Numbered from the stretch's first letter, positions 8,701 through 16,251 are shown. The stretch is DNA of 64,000 nt from Cedecea lapagei (GCF_900635955.1 NZ_LR134201.1:930001-994000); one strand, 5' to 3'. The notes: generated by a model from the sequence alone, not told the origin. Made by a program: numbers and translations.

Positions 8701-9638
8701 GGTGGGCAGAAACCACCTGGCAGATGCAGCGCCTGCGTGATAACCCTGACTGTGCCGACGAAGAGCATAATGCGAAGTCTAACGACAACGACCCTGGCCT
8801 GAACGTGAAGCTGAACTTCGATATCAAAGAAGATATTGCTGCGCCGTTCATCGCCACCGGCGCACGTCCTAAAGTGGCTATCCTGCGTGAGCAGGGCGTT
8901 AACTCTCACGTTGAGATGGCTGCCGCCTTCCATCGCGCAGGCTTTGACGCCATCGACGTTCATATGAGCGACCTGCTGGCCGGGCGCACCGGTCTGGAAA
9001 GCTTCCATACGCTGGTGGCATGCGGTGGTTTCTCTTACGGTGATGTGCTGGGTGCGGGTGAAGGTTGGGCGAAGTCCATTCTGTTTAACTCGCGCGTACG
9101 CGATGAGTTTGAAACCTTCTTCCATCGCCCGGAAACGCTGGCGCTTGGCGTCTGTAACGGCTGCCAGATGATGTCTAACCTGCGTGAGCTGATTCCAGGA
9201 AGTGATTTGTGGCCGCGCTTTGTGCGTAACCAGTCTGACCGTTTTGAAGCGCGCTTCAGCCTGGTAGAGGTGACATCAAGCCCGTCTCTGCTGCTGCAGG
9301 GTATGGCCGGGTCCCATATGCCTATCGCAGTTTCTCACGGTGAAGGCCGGGTTGAAGTTCGCGATGCTGCTCATCTTGCTGCTCTTGAAAGCAAAGGGCT
9401 GGTAGCGTTGCGCTTCGTGGATAACTTCGCGAAGGTGACCGAAACCTATCCGGCTAACCCGAATGGTTCGCCGAACGGCATCACTGCGGTGAGTAACGAA
9501 AGCGGACGCGTCACTATTATGATGCCGCATCCTGAGCGCGTGTTCCGTACCGTGAGCAACTCCTGGCACCCGGCAGAATGGGGCGAGGATAGCCCGTGGA
9601 TGCGTATCTTCCGTAACGCTCGTAAGCAACTGGGCTGA
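5751..9638 (+). CDS. purL: Phosphoribosylformylglycinamidine synthase
   Basis: PurL converts FGAR, ATP and glutamine to FGAM in de novo purine synthesis, in the cytoplasm. At 1295 residues it equals the E. coli large-type enzyme. It has the N-terminal PurS-like domain (about 1-150), a linker with NSEHCRHKIF, two AIR-synthase-like ATP-binding halves (about 200-980; the first has the glycine-rich WPGAATGSGGEIRDEGATG, the second VGKDSMSMKT), and a C-terminal class I glutaminase (about 1040-1295) with nucleophile Cys in LGVCNGCQMM and a late MMPHPERVFR. It starts ATG-ATG as in E. coli, 45 bp after the -10. Transcribed alone, with a PurR box upstream and a terminator downstream. Confidence 0.98.
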   Translation: MMEILRGSPALSAFRINKLLARFNDANLPVSDIYAEYVHFADLEAPLNADELARLQRLLKYGPTLAEHAPEGTLLLVTPRPGTISPWSSKATDIAHNCDLPQVKRLERGVAWYVTGSTLTAEQLQDVAALLHDRMMESVFTSLSDAQQLFSRQQPAPVQSVDLLGKGRDALVEANIRLGLALAEDEIDYLREAFNKLGRNPNDIELYMFAQANSEHCRHKIFNADWIIDGQKQQKSLFKMIKNTFEKTPDYVLSAYKDNAAVMEGSAVGRFFADREAGRYDFHQEEAHILMKVETHNHPTAISPWPGAATGSGGEIRDEGATGRGAKPKAGLVGFSVSNLRIPGFEQPWEQDFGKPDRIVTALDIMTEGPLGGAAFNNEFGRPALTGYFRTYEEQVNSHNGVELRGYHKPIMLAGGIGNIRADHVQKGEITPGAKLIVLGGPAMNIGLGGGAASSMASGQSDADLDFASVQRDNPEMERRCQEVIDRCWQMGDDNPILFIHDVGAGGLSNAMPELVSDGGRGGRFELRDILNDEPGMSPLEVWCNESQERYVLAVAPEQLPLFDELCRRERAPYAVIGEATTEQHLTLNDSHFDNQPIDMPLDVLLGKTPKMERNVETLKAKGEAFNSSEISISDAVKRVLHLPTVAEKTFLVTIGDRTVTGMVSRDQMVGPWQIPVANCAVTTASLDSYYGEAMSIGERAPVALLDFAASGRLAVGEALTNIAATQIGSLKRIKLSANWMAAAGHPGEDAGLYEAVKAVGEELCPALGITIPVGKDSMSMKTRWQEGNEQREMTSPLSLVITAFARVEDVRATVTPQLSTEDNALLLIDLGKGHNALGATALSQVYRQLGDKPADVRSVEQLKGFWDAMQALVADRKLLAWHDRSDGGLLVTLAEMAFTGHCGVDVDIAGLGNDRLAALFNEELGGVIQVRAEDRQAVEALLAEHGLADCVHYLGKAVEGDRFTLSADGHAVFSESRTTLRMWWAETTWQMQRLRDNPDCADEEHNAKSNDNDPGLNVKLNFDIKEDIAAPFIATGARPKVAILREQGVNSHVEMAAAFHRAGFDAIDVHMSDLLAGRTGLESFHTLVACGGFSYGDVLGAGEGWAKSILFNSRVRDEFETFFHRPETLALGVCNGCQMMSNLRELIPGSDLWPRFVRNQSDRFEARFSLVEVTSSPSLLLQGMAGSHMPIAVSHGEGRVEVRDAAHLAALESKGLVALRFVDNFAKVTETYPANPNGSPNGITAVSNESGRVTIMMPHPERVFRTVSNSWHPAEWGEDSPWMRIFRNARKQLG

Positions 9639-9650
9639 TTTTACAGCTTT

Positions 9651-9682
9651 AACCCCTCTCTTAAAAAGGAGAGGGGTTTTTA
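9651..9682 (+). terminator. Rho-independent terminator of purL
   Basis: A perfect 10-bp stem, AACCCCTCTC (9651-9660) with GAGAGGGGTT (9669-9678), has an 8-nt loop and is followed by a T tract. It begins 12 bp after the purL stop. Confidence 0.9.
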
Positions 9683-9810
9683 ATTTAATGAAATCCGGGA
9701 TGTTATTTAGCAGCAAGTCCTAAAGAATTATTCTTTCTGGAAGGATGAAAAAAGTTGAACCCATTGCTGCCGATTTGTATGGTTGAGCAAAAATGATGAA
9801 GACTTGAAAC

Positions 9811-10317
9811 ATGCTGACCTATTTTCTGTGTAATTTAGCAAAATCCGTTAAAGTCCCCCTAGCACGTACTCTCATTAACAGTAAAAATTTATCCCGTAAA
9901 AAACGTAACCGCCTCCTGGCCAAGTCTGGCATAGCGTTTCAGGGGGAAAGCACCGTTACGGTACCTTTCTTTTATGAATTTGGTCAGATATCGATTGGCC
10001 ATAACGTATACATAAACGCAGGTTGCGTGTTTCTCGATAATGCCGCGATAAAGATCGGCGACAACTCATTGATCGGTCCTAACGTCACGCTCTCAACGGT
10101 AGGCCATCCATGTGATCCCGAGAAAAGAAATGTTGAGCTGATCTCCGCCCCGATTACTCTCGGCAACAATGTTTGGTTAGGGGCCGGGGTCGTCATACTT
10201 CCTGGGGTGACGATTGGAGAAAATAGCATTATTGCTGCTAACAGCGTCGTTAATGCTGATGTGCCGAAAAACGTTATGTACGCAGGTGCACCTGCGATAT
10301 TCAAGCGGCACTTATGA
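9811..10317 (+). CDS. Left-handed beta-helix acyltransferase (sugar O-acetyltransferase-like), accessory
   Basis: The 168-residue product consists largely of hexapeptide repeats (about residues 50-160: ISIGHNVYINAGC, IKIGDNSLIGPNV, ITLGNNVWLGAGVVILPGVTIGENSIIAANSVV) with the catalytic-type His in STVGHPCDPEKRN, the pattern of the NodL/LacA/maltose acetyltransferase group. It would transfer an acetyl group from acetyl-CoA to a hydroxyl on a sugar or surface glycan, but the acceptor is unknown. The N-terminus (MLTYFLCNLAKSVKVPLART) lacks the usual Mac domain. K-12 has no gene between purL and glmY, and the surrounding DNA (9683-9810 and after 10390) is AT-rich, so I infer acquisition. It stands alone, with purL's terminator before it and the GlrR sites of glmY 22 bp after its stop. 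A weak start context leaves the exact start uncertain. Confidence 0.8.
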   Translation: MLTYFLCNLAKSVKVPLARTLINSKNLSRKKRNRLLAKSGIAFQGESTVTVPFFYEFGQISIGHNVYINAGCVFLDNAAIKIGDNSLIGPNVTLSTVGHPCDPEKRNVELISAPITLGNNVWLGAGVVILPGVTIGENSIIAANSVVNADVPKNVMYAGAPAIFKRHL

Positions 10318-10338
10318 CGTTCGTCGAGGGGCATTTTT

Positions 10339-10452
10339 TGTCACCAAACCCCGACACCTTTGCGTTTAGAGCGTCTCCAAACGGAGACATTTAAGTGATT
10401 GATTTTTATGGGTATGGTCGGTGATGGGAAAGAGTGTTGTAAAATGGCGACA
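10339..10452 (+). promoter_or_regulatory. Three GlrR activator sites upstream of glmY
   Basis: Three TGTC-N10-GACA boxes are present: TGTC-N10-GACA (10339-10356, perfect), CGTC-N10-GACA (10372-10389) and TGTT-N10-GACA (10435-10452). They lie about 115-230 bp upstream of the glmY start. In E. coli, GlrR binds three such sites before glmY and activates sigma-54 transcription from a distance. Confidence 0.85.
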
Positions 10453-10513
10453 CTAAGCATAAAAAACGGTCAGAATATATCCTCCTGAAAATTATAATAA
10501 TTCAATCAAAAAC

Positions 10514-10526
10514 AATCAGTTGTTTA
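10514..10526 (+). promoter_or_regulatory. IHF site between the GlrR boxes and the glmY promoter
   Basis: AATCAGTTGTTTA fits WATCARNNNNTTR exactly. DNA bending here would bring GlrR to the sigma-54 polymerase. Confidence 0.65.
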
Positions 10527-10540
10527 TTTATTTTAAAACC

Positions 10541-10556
10541 TGGCACGATACCTGCT
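10541..10556 (+). promoter_or_regulatory. Sigma-54 promoter of glmY
   Basis: TGGCACGATACCTGCT has the invariant GG at -24 and GC at -12 for a start near 10567-10568, the expected first base of GlmY. Confidence 0.88.
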
Positions 10557-10567
10557 TATTAATGGGC

Positions 10568-10764
10568 AGTGGCTCATTCAATTTCTTATGTCAGCGTCTT
10601 TTCAGACAGACTACATAAACCGCCGAATGACGCACAAAAAGGTGCCTGCCGTCCAATTGTTGATAAATGCCTTCGGGCTTATCATGCTCCGGGCGAAACG
10701 TTGAGTAAGGCGCCGCCTAATTCTTAAGCAAAGGCAGGGGGTAAATCCCCTGCCTTTGTCGTTT
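10568..10764 (+). ncRNA. glmY: GlmY small regulatory RNA
   Basis: The transcript starts AGTGGCTCATTCA, the conserved 5' end of GlmY, and includes the TTATGTCAG and CTACATAAACC segments that pair to form the first stem-loop. It ends in a terminator hairpin (AAGGCAGGGG 10731-10740 with CCCCTGCCTT 10747-10756). The gene sits between purL and glrK, as in K-12. GlmY binds the adapter RapZ when glucosamine-6-phosphate is low, sparing its relative GlmZ from RNase E so that glmS is translated. The distal part looks diverged from E. coli, and the T tract after the terminator is interrupted (TTTGTCGTTT), so the 3' end is approximate. Confidence 0.88.
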
Positions 10765-10829
10765 CTGGCAAACGCTTCTTTCCACCACGCGTAATCGCGG
10801 CTAGCATCGTGTCATACAGGTAATGTGAG

Positions 10830-12266
10830 ATGAAGCTATTGAACCAGTGGCATTTTTTCCCCCGATCTTTGCGCCAGCTTGTCATGATGGCCTTCTTGCT
10901 GGTGCTGGTACCGCTGCTGGTGCTGGCCTGGCAGGCCTGGCAGAGCCTGAATGCGCTAAGCGCTCAGGCCGCGCTCACCAACCGCACCACGCTGATTGAC
11001 GCCCGCCGCAGCGAAGCGATGACCAACATTGCTCTGGAAATGGAGCGCAGCTATCGGCAGTACTGTGTGCTGGATGATTCACGTCTTGCTCAGCTGTATC
11101 AGGGGCAGCGTCAGCGCTACGCTCAAATGCTTGAGGCGCATGCTTCTGTATTGCCCGATCCCCGCCTTTATCAATCTCTTAGCCAGTCATTGAGCGAACT
11201 TGCCGAACTCAAATGTAAAAATAGCGGGCCGGAAGCCTCCGCGGCGAATCAGCTTGAGCAGTTTGCTTCGGCCAATGCCGAAATGGTGCAGGCAACGAGA
11301 ACGGTTGTCTTCTCCCGTGGGCAGCAGCTGCAGCAGGAAATCGCCGAGCGGGGCCAGTTCTTTGGCTGGCAGGCGCTGGTGCTGTTTCTGCTAAGCCTTG
11401 GCCTGGTTATCATCTTCACCCGCATGATTATTGGCCCGGTCAAAGGCATTGAACGGATGATTAATCGGCTGGGGGAAGGGCGCACCCTTGGCACTAGTGA
11501 AGTATTTAAAGGGCCGAGAGAGCTACGTTCCGTCGGCCAGCGCATCGTCTGGTTAAGCGAGCGCCTGGCCTGGCTTGAATCTCAGCGGCACGAGTTTCTT
11601 CGCCATCTCTCTCATGAATTGAAGACCCCGCTTGCCAGCATGCGAGAGGGGACGGAGCTGCTTGCCGATCAGGTCGCCGGGCCGCTGAATGCCGACCAGA
11701 AAGAGGTTGTGGCCATACTCGATAACAGCAGCCGGCATCTGCAAAGGCTGATCGAGCAACTGCTGGATTACAACCGCAAGCTGGCCGACGGCGCGGTGAC
11801 GCTGGAAAAAGTCGAGCTTGCACCGCTTGTTGAAATGGTGATCTCCGCTCACAGCTTGCCGGCAAGAGCTAAAATGATGCATACCGAGATTCAGCTAAGC
11901 CCTAAATCCTGTCTTGCAGAACCTGCTCTGCTGATGAGCGTGCTGGATAATCTCTACTCCAATGCGGTGCACTATGGCAGTGAATCCGGTACCATTTATC
12001 TAAGGAGTTCGCAGGTTGGTGCGCTGCTGTTCATTGAGGTCGCGAACACCGGCGAACCGATTCCGCCAACGGAACAAGAGATGATTTTTGAGCCTTTCTT
12101 CCAGGGCAGTCACCAGCGGAAGGGTTCCGTAAAGGGAAGTGGCCTGGGGCTGAGTATTGCCAGGGACTGCATTCGACGTATGCATGGAAAGCTGAGTCTG
12201 ATCAACGCTAATAGCGCGGAAGTCTGCTTCCGTATCGAATTACCGGTTTTCCCTGAGAATGATTAA
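10830..12266 (+). CDS. glrK: Two-component sensor histidine kinase GlrK (QseE)
   Basis: GlrK is the inner-membrane kinase that phosphorylates GlrR. The 478-residue product has a first membrane helix (about residues 17-37), a periplasmic domain (about 38-170), a second helix (about 175-195), a HAMP-like linker, a HisKA domain with phospho-acceptor His in LRHLSHELKTPL (about residue 258) and a HATPase_c domain with N box (LDNLYSNAVHY) and G box (GSGLGLSIARD). Sequence and length match E. coli QseE (475). Its last 8 bases overlap qseG, and glrR follows, so the three form one operon directly downstream of glmY, the main known target. Confidence 0.95.
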   Translation: MKLLNQWHFFPRSLRQLVMMAFLLVLVPLLVLAWQAWQSLNALSAQAALTNRTTLIDARRSEAMTNIALEMERSYRQYCVLDDSRLAQLYQGQRQRYAQMLEAHASVLPDPRLYQSLSQSLSELAELKCKNSGPEASAANQLEQFASANAEMVQATRTVVFSRGQQLQQEIAERGQFFGWQALVLFLLSLGLVIIFTRMIIGPVKGIERMINRLGEGRTLGTSEVFKGPRELRSVGQRIVWLSERLAWLESQRHEFLRHLSHELKTPLASMREGTELLADQVAGPLNADQKEVVAILDNSSRHLQRLIEQLLDYNRKLADGAVTLEKVELAPLVEMVISAHSLPARAKMMHTEIQLSPKSCLAEPALLMSVLDNLYSNAVHYGSESGTIYLRSSQVGALLFIEVANTGEPIPPTEQEMIFEPFFQGSHQRKGSVKGSGLGLSIARDCIRRMHGKLSLINANSAEVCFRIELPVFPEND

Positions 12267-13020
12267 AACGATGAAAGTACTTTTATTGCGTGTGCCACGC
12301 CGCGGGGCTTTGCCTCGCCTGATTTGCTGGTTGTCCGGCGCGCTGGTGGGGACCGCACTGCTGGCCGGCTGTGCGCCTCAAACCCTCTCCAGCAGCCTGG
12401 GGGAAGTTCACAAACCGCATGTCCCGGAACAACAAATCCCTGATTATCTGTCCACGGACTGCACCGAAATATGGGCCCTGACGGGGCACGATGTCGGCAG
12501 CAACCCGCTTTACTGGCTGCGCGGTATGGACTGCGCCCAGCGTCTGCCGCCGGCAGAAGCCCGCGCGGAGGCCCGGCAATGGCCGGCAGAAACCTGGCAG
12601 GATACGTTTAAGCGCGGCATTTTGCTGTCTACCGCCAAAATTACGCCAACCGAGCGCCGGCGCTATATGACCCAGCTCGACACCATGACAAATGAAGTGC
12701 CGGTGCAGGTTCGTTCCCTGTTTGAAATCTGGCGCGATGGTCAGCTATCTCTGCTGAAACTCTCGGACGAGCGTACCCGGTACAGCAAGCTTCAGCAGTC
12801 AACGGACGGCGAACTGGATACGCTACGTGAGCAGCAGCAGCGCCTGCGCAGCCAGCTAGATCTCACGACACGAAAACTTGAAAATCTGACCGATATTGAA
12901 CGCCAGCTGTCCAGCCGTAAACCGGGAAGTAGCCTGGCGCCCGACGCGCACAGCTCGAACGACAATGATGATGACGATAGCGGAGCTTCTGGCAAACCGC
13001 AGCAGGAGGCAAAACCATGA
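12259..13020 (+). CDS. qseG: Outer-membrane lipoprotein QseG
   Basis: QseG is a lipoprotein that interacts with the sensor GlrK/QseE and helps control its activity. The 253-residue product has an N-terminal signal with lipobox LAGC (about residues 34-37), a mostly helical body with the conserved DYLSTDCTEIWAL segment, and a coiled coil near YSKLQQSTDGELDTLREQQQRL, ending in an acidic, disordered tail. It is longer than E. coli QseG (237), mainly at the N-terminus; an ATG at 12271 is an alternative start. It overlaps glrK by 8 bp and glrR by 4 bp (ATGA), so it is probably translationally coupled to both. Confidence 0.9.
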   Translation: MIKTMKVLLLRVPRRGALPRLICWLSGALVGTALLAGCAPQTLSSSLGEVHKPHVPEQQIPDYLSTDCTEIWALTGHDVGSNPLYWLRGMDCAQRLPPAEARAEARQWPAETWQDTFKRGILLSTAKITPTERRRYMTQLDTMTNEVPVQVRSLFEIWRDGQLSLLKLSDERTRYSKLQQSTDGELDTLREQQQRLRSQLDLTTRKLENLTDIERQLSSRKPGSSLAPDAHSSNDNDDDDSGASGKPQQEAKP

Positions 13021-14354
13021 CGCAGAGGAAACCCGCGCGCTTATTGTTAGTGGATGACGATCCTGGGCTGCTAAAGCTGCTGGGCATGCGTCTTTCGAGC
13101 GAGGGTTATACGGTCACCACGGCAGAAAGCGGTGCTGAAGGCCTGAAGGTGCTGGCGCGAGAAAAAATCGATCTGGTGATAAGCGATCTCAGAATGGATG
13201 AAATGGACGGCATGGCGCTGTTCGCGGAGATCCAAAAAGGTCAGCCGGGTATGCCGGTGATCATTCTGACCGCCCATGGTTCTATTCCGGATGCCGTTGC
13301 GGCTACGCAACAGGGGGTGTTCAGCTTCCTGACCAAGCCGGTGGACAGGGACGCACTCTATCAGGCCATCGATAATGCGCTTGAGCACACGGTTATTGCC
13401 GGGGATGACATGTGGCGGGATACCATCGTGACACGCAGTCCAATTATGCAGCGCTTGCTCGAGCAGGCTCGCATGGTAGCGCAGTCCGATGTCAGCGTGT
13501 TGATTAACGGTCAAAGCGGAACCGGGAAAGAGATTCTGGCCCAGGCGATACACAACGCCAGCCCGCGCAGTAAAAAAGCTTTTATCGCCATTAACTGCGG
13601 GGCGTTACCGGAGCAACTGCTGGAGTCAGAACTGTTTGGTCATTCTCGCGGGGCGTTTACCGGCGCGGTCAGCAGCCGCGAAGGGCTCTTCCAGGCGGCG
13701 GAAGGCGGCACGCTGTTTCTGGATGAAATCGGCGACATGCCGATCCCTCTTCAGGTTAAGCTATTGCGCGTTCTGCAGGAACGTAAAGTTCGCCCGCTGG
13801 GCAGTAACCGTGACCTGGACATTGATGTGCGTATTATCTCCGCCACGCACCGCGACTTGCCTAAAGCGATGGAGCGGGGAGAGTTTCGCGAGGATCTCTT
13901 CTATCGCCTGAACGTTGTGAACCTGAAAATCCCGGCGTTGCATGAACGCGCTGAGGATATCCCGCTGCTGGCTAATCATTTATTACGTCAGTCCGCCGAC
14001 AGACATAAGCCGTTTGTTCGCAGTTTTTCTACCGATGCCATGAAGCGCCTGATGACGGCAAGCTGGCCGGGTAATGTGCGTCAGCTGGTGAACGTTATTG
14101 AGCAGTGCGTTGCGCTGACTTCGGCTCCGGTGATTGGGGAGGCGCTGGTGGAGCAGGCGCTGGAAGGTGAAAACACAGCCTTGCCAACATTTGTCGAAGC
14201 CCGCAACCAGTTCGAACTAAACTATTTACGTAAGCTGCTGCAAATTACCAAAGGAAATGTCACCCATGCTGCACGCATGGCGGGGCGTAACCGAACCGAA
14301 TTCTATAAATTACTGGCCAGGCATGAACTCGAGGCCAATGACTTTAAAGAGTAG
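13017..14354 (+). CDS. glrR: Sigma-54-dependent response regulator GlrR (QseF)
   Basis: GlrR activates glmY transcription with sigma-54 RNA polymerase. The 445-residue product has a receiver domain (about 8-120; acidic VDDDP, phospho-acceptor Asp in VISDLRMDEMDG), an AAA+ domain (about 140-375) with Walker A GQSGTGKE, the sigma-54 contact loop GAFTGA, Walker B (GGTLFLDEIGDMP) and arginine-finger region, and a C-terminal Fis-type HTH (GNVTHAARMAGRNRTEFYKLL). It matches E. coli GlrR (444). Its binding motif TGTC-N10-GACA occurs three times upstream of glmY in this window, so regulator and target are linked. Confidence 0.96.
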   Translation: MTQRKPARLLLVDDDPGLLKLLGMRLSSEGYTVTTAESGAEGLKVLAREKIDLVISDLRMDEMDGMALFAEIQKGQPGMPVIILTAHGSIPDAVAATQQGVFSFLTKPVDRDALYQAIDNALEHTVIAGDDMWRDTIVTRSPIMQRLLEQARMVAQSDVSVLINGQSGTGKEILAQAIHNASPRSKKAFIAINCGALPEQLLESELFGHSRGAFTGAVSSREGLFQAAEGGTLFLDEIGDMPIPLQVKLLRVLQERKVRPLGSNRDLDIDVRIISATHRDLPKAMERGEFREDLFYRLNVVNLKIPALHERAEDIPLLANHLLRQSADRHKPFVRSFSTDAMKRLMTASWPGNVRQLVNVIEQCVALTSAPVIGEALVEQALEGENTALPTFVEARNQFELNYLRKLLQITKGNVTHAARMAGRNRTEFYKLLARHELEANDFKE

Positions 14355-14420
14355 GCTGTGGTAGTGTGGGCAACCGATTACGAACACTATAAGACGCCGC
14401 GCGGGGATACCGGTAATACC

Positions 14421-14759
14421 ATGAAAAAAATTGATGCGATTATTAAACCTTTCAAACTGGATGATGTGCGCGAAGCGCTGGCTGAAGTCGGTATCACCGG
14501 CATGACGGTCACCGAAGTCAAAGGCTTTGGTCGTCAGAAGGGGCACACCGAACTGTACCGCGGTGCCGAGTATATGGTGGATTTTCTGCCAAAAGTAAAA
14601 ATTGAAATCGTGGTTACCGACGATATCGTTGATACCTGCGTGGACACCATCATTCGTACGGCTCAGACCGGGAAGATTGGCGACGGCAAGATCTTCGTGT
14701 TCGATGTGGCGCGCGTGGTGCGTATCCGTACCGGCGAAGAAGACGACGCCGCGATTTAA
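14421..14759 (+). CDS. glnB: Nitrogen regulatory protein P-II 1
   Basis: GlnB is a trimeric signal protein that senses glutamine, 2-oxoglutarate and ATP/ADP and controls GlnE and NtrB. The 112-residue product has the P-II signatures, including the T-loop with uridylylated Tyr51 (ELYRGAEYMVDFLPK) and the C-terminal GKIGDGKIFVFDVARVVRIRTGE. Length equals E. coli GlnB, which fixes the start at 14421. An in-frame extension to 14358 has no homology. It lies 66 bp after glrR as in K-12, and may be partly co-transcribed with it. Confidence 0.97.
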   Translation: MKKIDAIIKPFKLDDVREALAEVGITGMTVTEVKGFGRQKGHTELYRGAEYMVDFLPKVKIEIVVTDDIVDTCVDTIIRTAQTGKIGDGKIFVFDVARVVRIRTGEEDDAAI

Positions 14760-14770
14760 GCGAGATTTTA

Positions 14771-14837
14771 CCCTCACCCCCGGCCAGATCCGGTCATTTG
14801 CTCCCTCGCCCCTTTGGGGAGAGGGATGGGGTGAGGG
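14771..14837. repeat. Nested intergenic palindrome of the CCCTCACCCC family, copy 1
   Basis: The outer arms CCCTCACCCC (14771-14780) and GGGGTGAGGG (14828-14837) are perfect inverted repeats. Inside lies a second hairpin, CCCTCGCCCC (14803-14812) with GGGGAGAGGG (14816-14825). It fills the convergent glnB-hmp spacer and could end transcription from both sides. A related copy lies at 48929-49021. Confidence 0.8.
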
Positions 14838-14851
14838 GCATCAGTACTGAA

Positions 14852-16042
14852 CTACATCACCTTGTGCGGACCAAAACACTCATAGTGAATACTGTCTTTA
14901 TTTACGCCAATCTTCACCAGCTGTTCCGCCGCAAAACGCATAAAGTTGATTGGGCCGCAGAGATAGAACTGCATCGCCGGGTCGCTTAACTTCCCTTCAA
15001 TCTCCATCAGATTCATCAGCCCGGTGCGGTTAAAGCGTGCCTGTTCACGATCCTGGTCGGAGGGCTCGCGATACCAGATATGGCTTTCAAACATCGGCAG
15101 GCGGGCGCCAAGCTCCTGCACTTCCTCACTGAATGCGTGAACGTCACCGTTTTCCGCGGCGTGTAGCCAGTTGACCTGTGGCTGATGGCCGCTATTCGCC
15201 AGCGTGTCCAGCATCGCCAGCATTGGCGTTTGGCCAACGCCTGCAGAAATCAGCGTCACCGGCGTTTCTGGTTTAACTTCCATGAAGAAATCGCCGGCCG
15301 GAGCGGCGAGATGCACCTGATCCCCTGTCCGGGCCTGATTGTGCAGCCAGTTTGACACCATGCCTTTATCTTCACGCTTCACGGCGATGCGGTAGCTTTT
15401 GCCGTTCGGCTGGCGTGTCAAAGAGTACTGGCGAATTTCCTGATGTGGGAAACCCTCTGGTTTCAACCAGATACCGAGGTACTGTCCCGGCTGATAGTCA
15501 GCGACCGGGCCTCCGTCGAGAGGCGTCAGCTCAAAGCTGGCGATCAGCGAGCTTTGCGGTTTTTTCTCAACGATGGTAAACGGTCGTGTGCCTTCCCATC
15601 CGCCTTGTTTGGCGGCATTCTCATGGTAAATTTCTGACTCGCGGTTGATAAAGACCTGCGCCAGCACGCCGTAGGCTTTTCCCCAGGCATCCAGCACCTC
15701 CTGACCCGGGCTTAACATTTCGTCTAAGGTCGCCAGCAGGTGGCTACCTACAATGTTGTACTGCTCTGGTTTTATCTGGAAGGTGGAGTGCTTTTGGGCA
15801 ATTTTCTCTACCGCAGGCAGCAGCGCTGCCAGATTTTCGATGTTCGTTGCATAGGCGCAAATAGCGTTGAACAGCGCTTCACGCTGATCCCCGTTGCGCT
15901 GGTTGCTCATGTTAAAGATCTCTTTCAGTTCAGGGTTGTGGCTGAACATACGATCGTAGAAATGTGCGGTGAGTTTGGGGCCGGTTGCGGCCAGCAGAGG
16001 AATAGTCGATTTAACAACGGCGATGGTTTGTGCGTCTAGCAT
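14852..16042 (-). CDS. hmp: Flavohaemoprotein Hmp, nitric oxide dioxygenase
   Basis: Hmp oxidises NO to nitrate with O2 and NADPH, protecting the cell from nitrosative stress. The 396-residue product has an N-terminal globin domain (about 1-135; proximal His in KIAQKHSTFQIKP), an FAD-binding barrel (about 150-255; RQYSLT) and an NAD(P)H-binding domain (about 260-396; GVGQTPMLAML, FYLCGP), ending YECFGPHKVM. The start at 16042 (MLDAQT) matches E. coli and has GGAG upstream. It diverges from glyA, and the promoter region has a close match to the NsrR box. Confidence 0.97.
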   Translation of the reverse strand: MLDAQTIAVVKSTIPLLAATGPKLTAHFYDRMFSHNPELKEIFNMSNQRNGDQREALFNAICAYATNIENLAALLPAVEKIAQKHSTFQIKPEQYNIVGSHLLATLDEMLSPGQEVLDAWGKAYGVLAQVFINRESEIYHENAAKQGGWEGTRPFTIVEKKPQSSLIASFELTPLDGGPVADYQPGQYLGIWLKPEGFPHQEIRQYSLTRQPNGKSYRIAVKREDKGMVSNWLHNQARTGDQVHLAAPAGDFFMEVKPETPVTLISAGVGQTPMLAMLDTLANSGHQPQVNWLHAAENGDVHAFSEEVQELGARLPMFESHIWYREPSDQDREQARFNRTGLMNLMEIEGKLSDPAMQFYLCGPINFMRFAAEQLVKIGVNKDSIHYECFGPHKVM

Positions 16043-16070
16043 GGCGGTCTCCATAAATAGCGGAATGTAT

Positions 16071-16093
16071 AAGTTGTATTGTAAATGCATCTT
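16071..16093. promoter_or_regulatory. NsrR operator of hmp
   Basis: The 23-bp element is an imperfect inverted repeat of the NsrR type; its right arm AATGCATCTT is perfect and the left arm reads AAGTTGTATT. It lies about 30 bp upstream of the hmp start, where NsrR would block transcription in the absence of NO. Confidence 0.82.
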
Positions 16094-16235
16094 ATAGAAA
16101 TAGCCTTATGTTGTAAATGGGTTATCGTTGTTAACGACTGATGTCACAGAACATGAAAAATACGCATCTCGTTGATGAAGAAATATCCGGCTAAAAAGCG
16201 TTTCATTTATCAGCTGAAAGCCTTATTTCATGCGT

Positions 16236-16251
16236 GAGTAATCGTTTGCGT
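16236..16251. promoter_or_regulatory. PurR operator of glyA
   Basis: GAGTAATCGTTTGCGT matches the reverse complement of the PurR consensus at about 12 of 16 bases, with an intact CGTTTGCGT half. The E. coli glyA site diverges on the same side. The 328-bp hmp-glyA spacer also has TGAA/TTCA-type sequences (around 16201-16230) that could be MetR half sites, but I cannot define them firmly. Confidence 0.7.

Noticed and set aside
8241..9125. A 294-codon open frame on the strand opposite purL
   Set aside because: It lies wholly inside purL, has no recognisable domain, and is a typical antisense shadow of a GC-rich conserved gene.
9743..9786. Possible leader peptide (MKKVEPIAADLYG) before the acyltransferase gene
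   Set aside because: It is only 13 codons, with no attenuator-like hairpin after it and no run of one amino acid; I cannot support translation.
14771..14837. CRISPR or ERIC element
   Set aside because: There is no direct repeat-spacer pattern, and the arms do not match the ERIC core; it is a nested palindrome.
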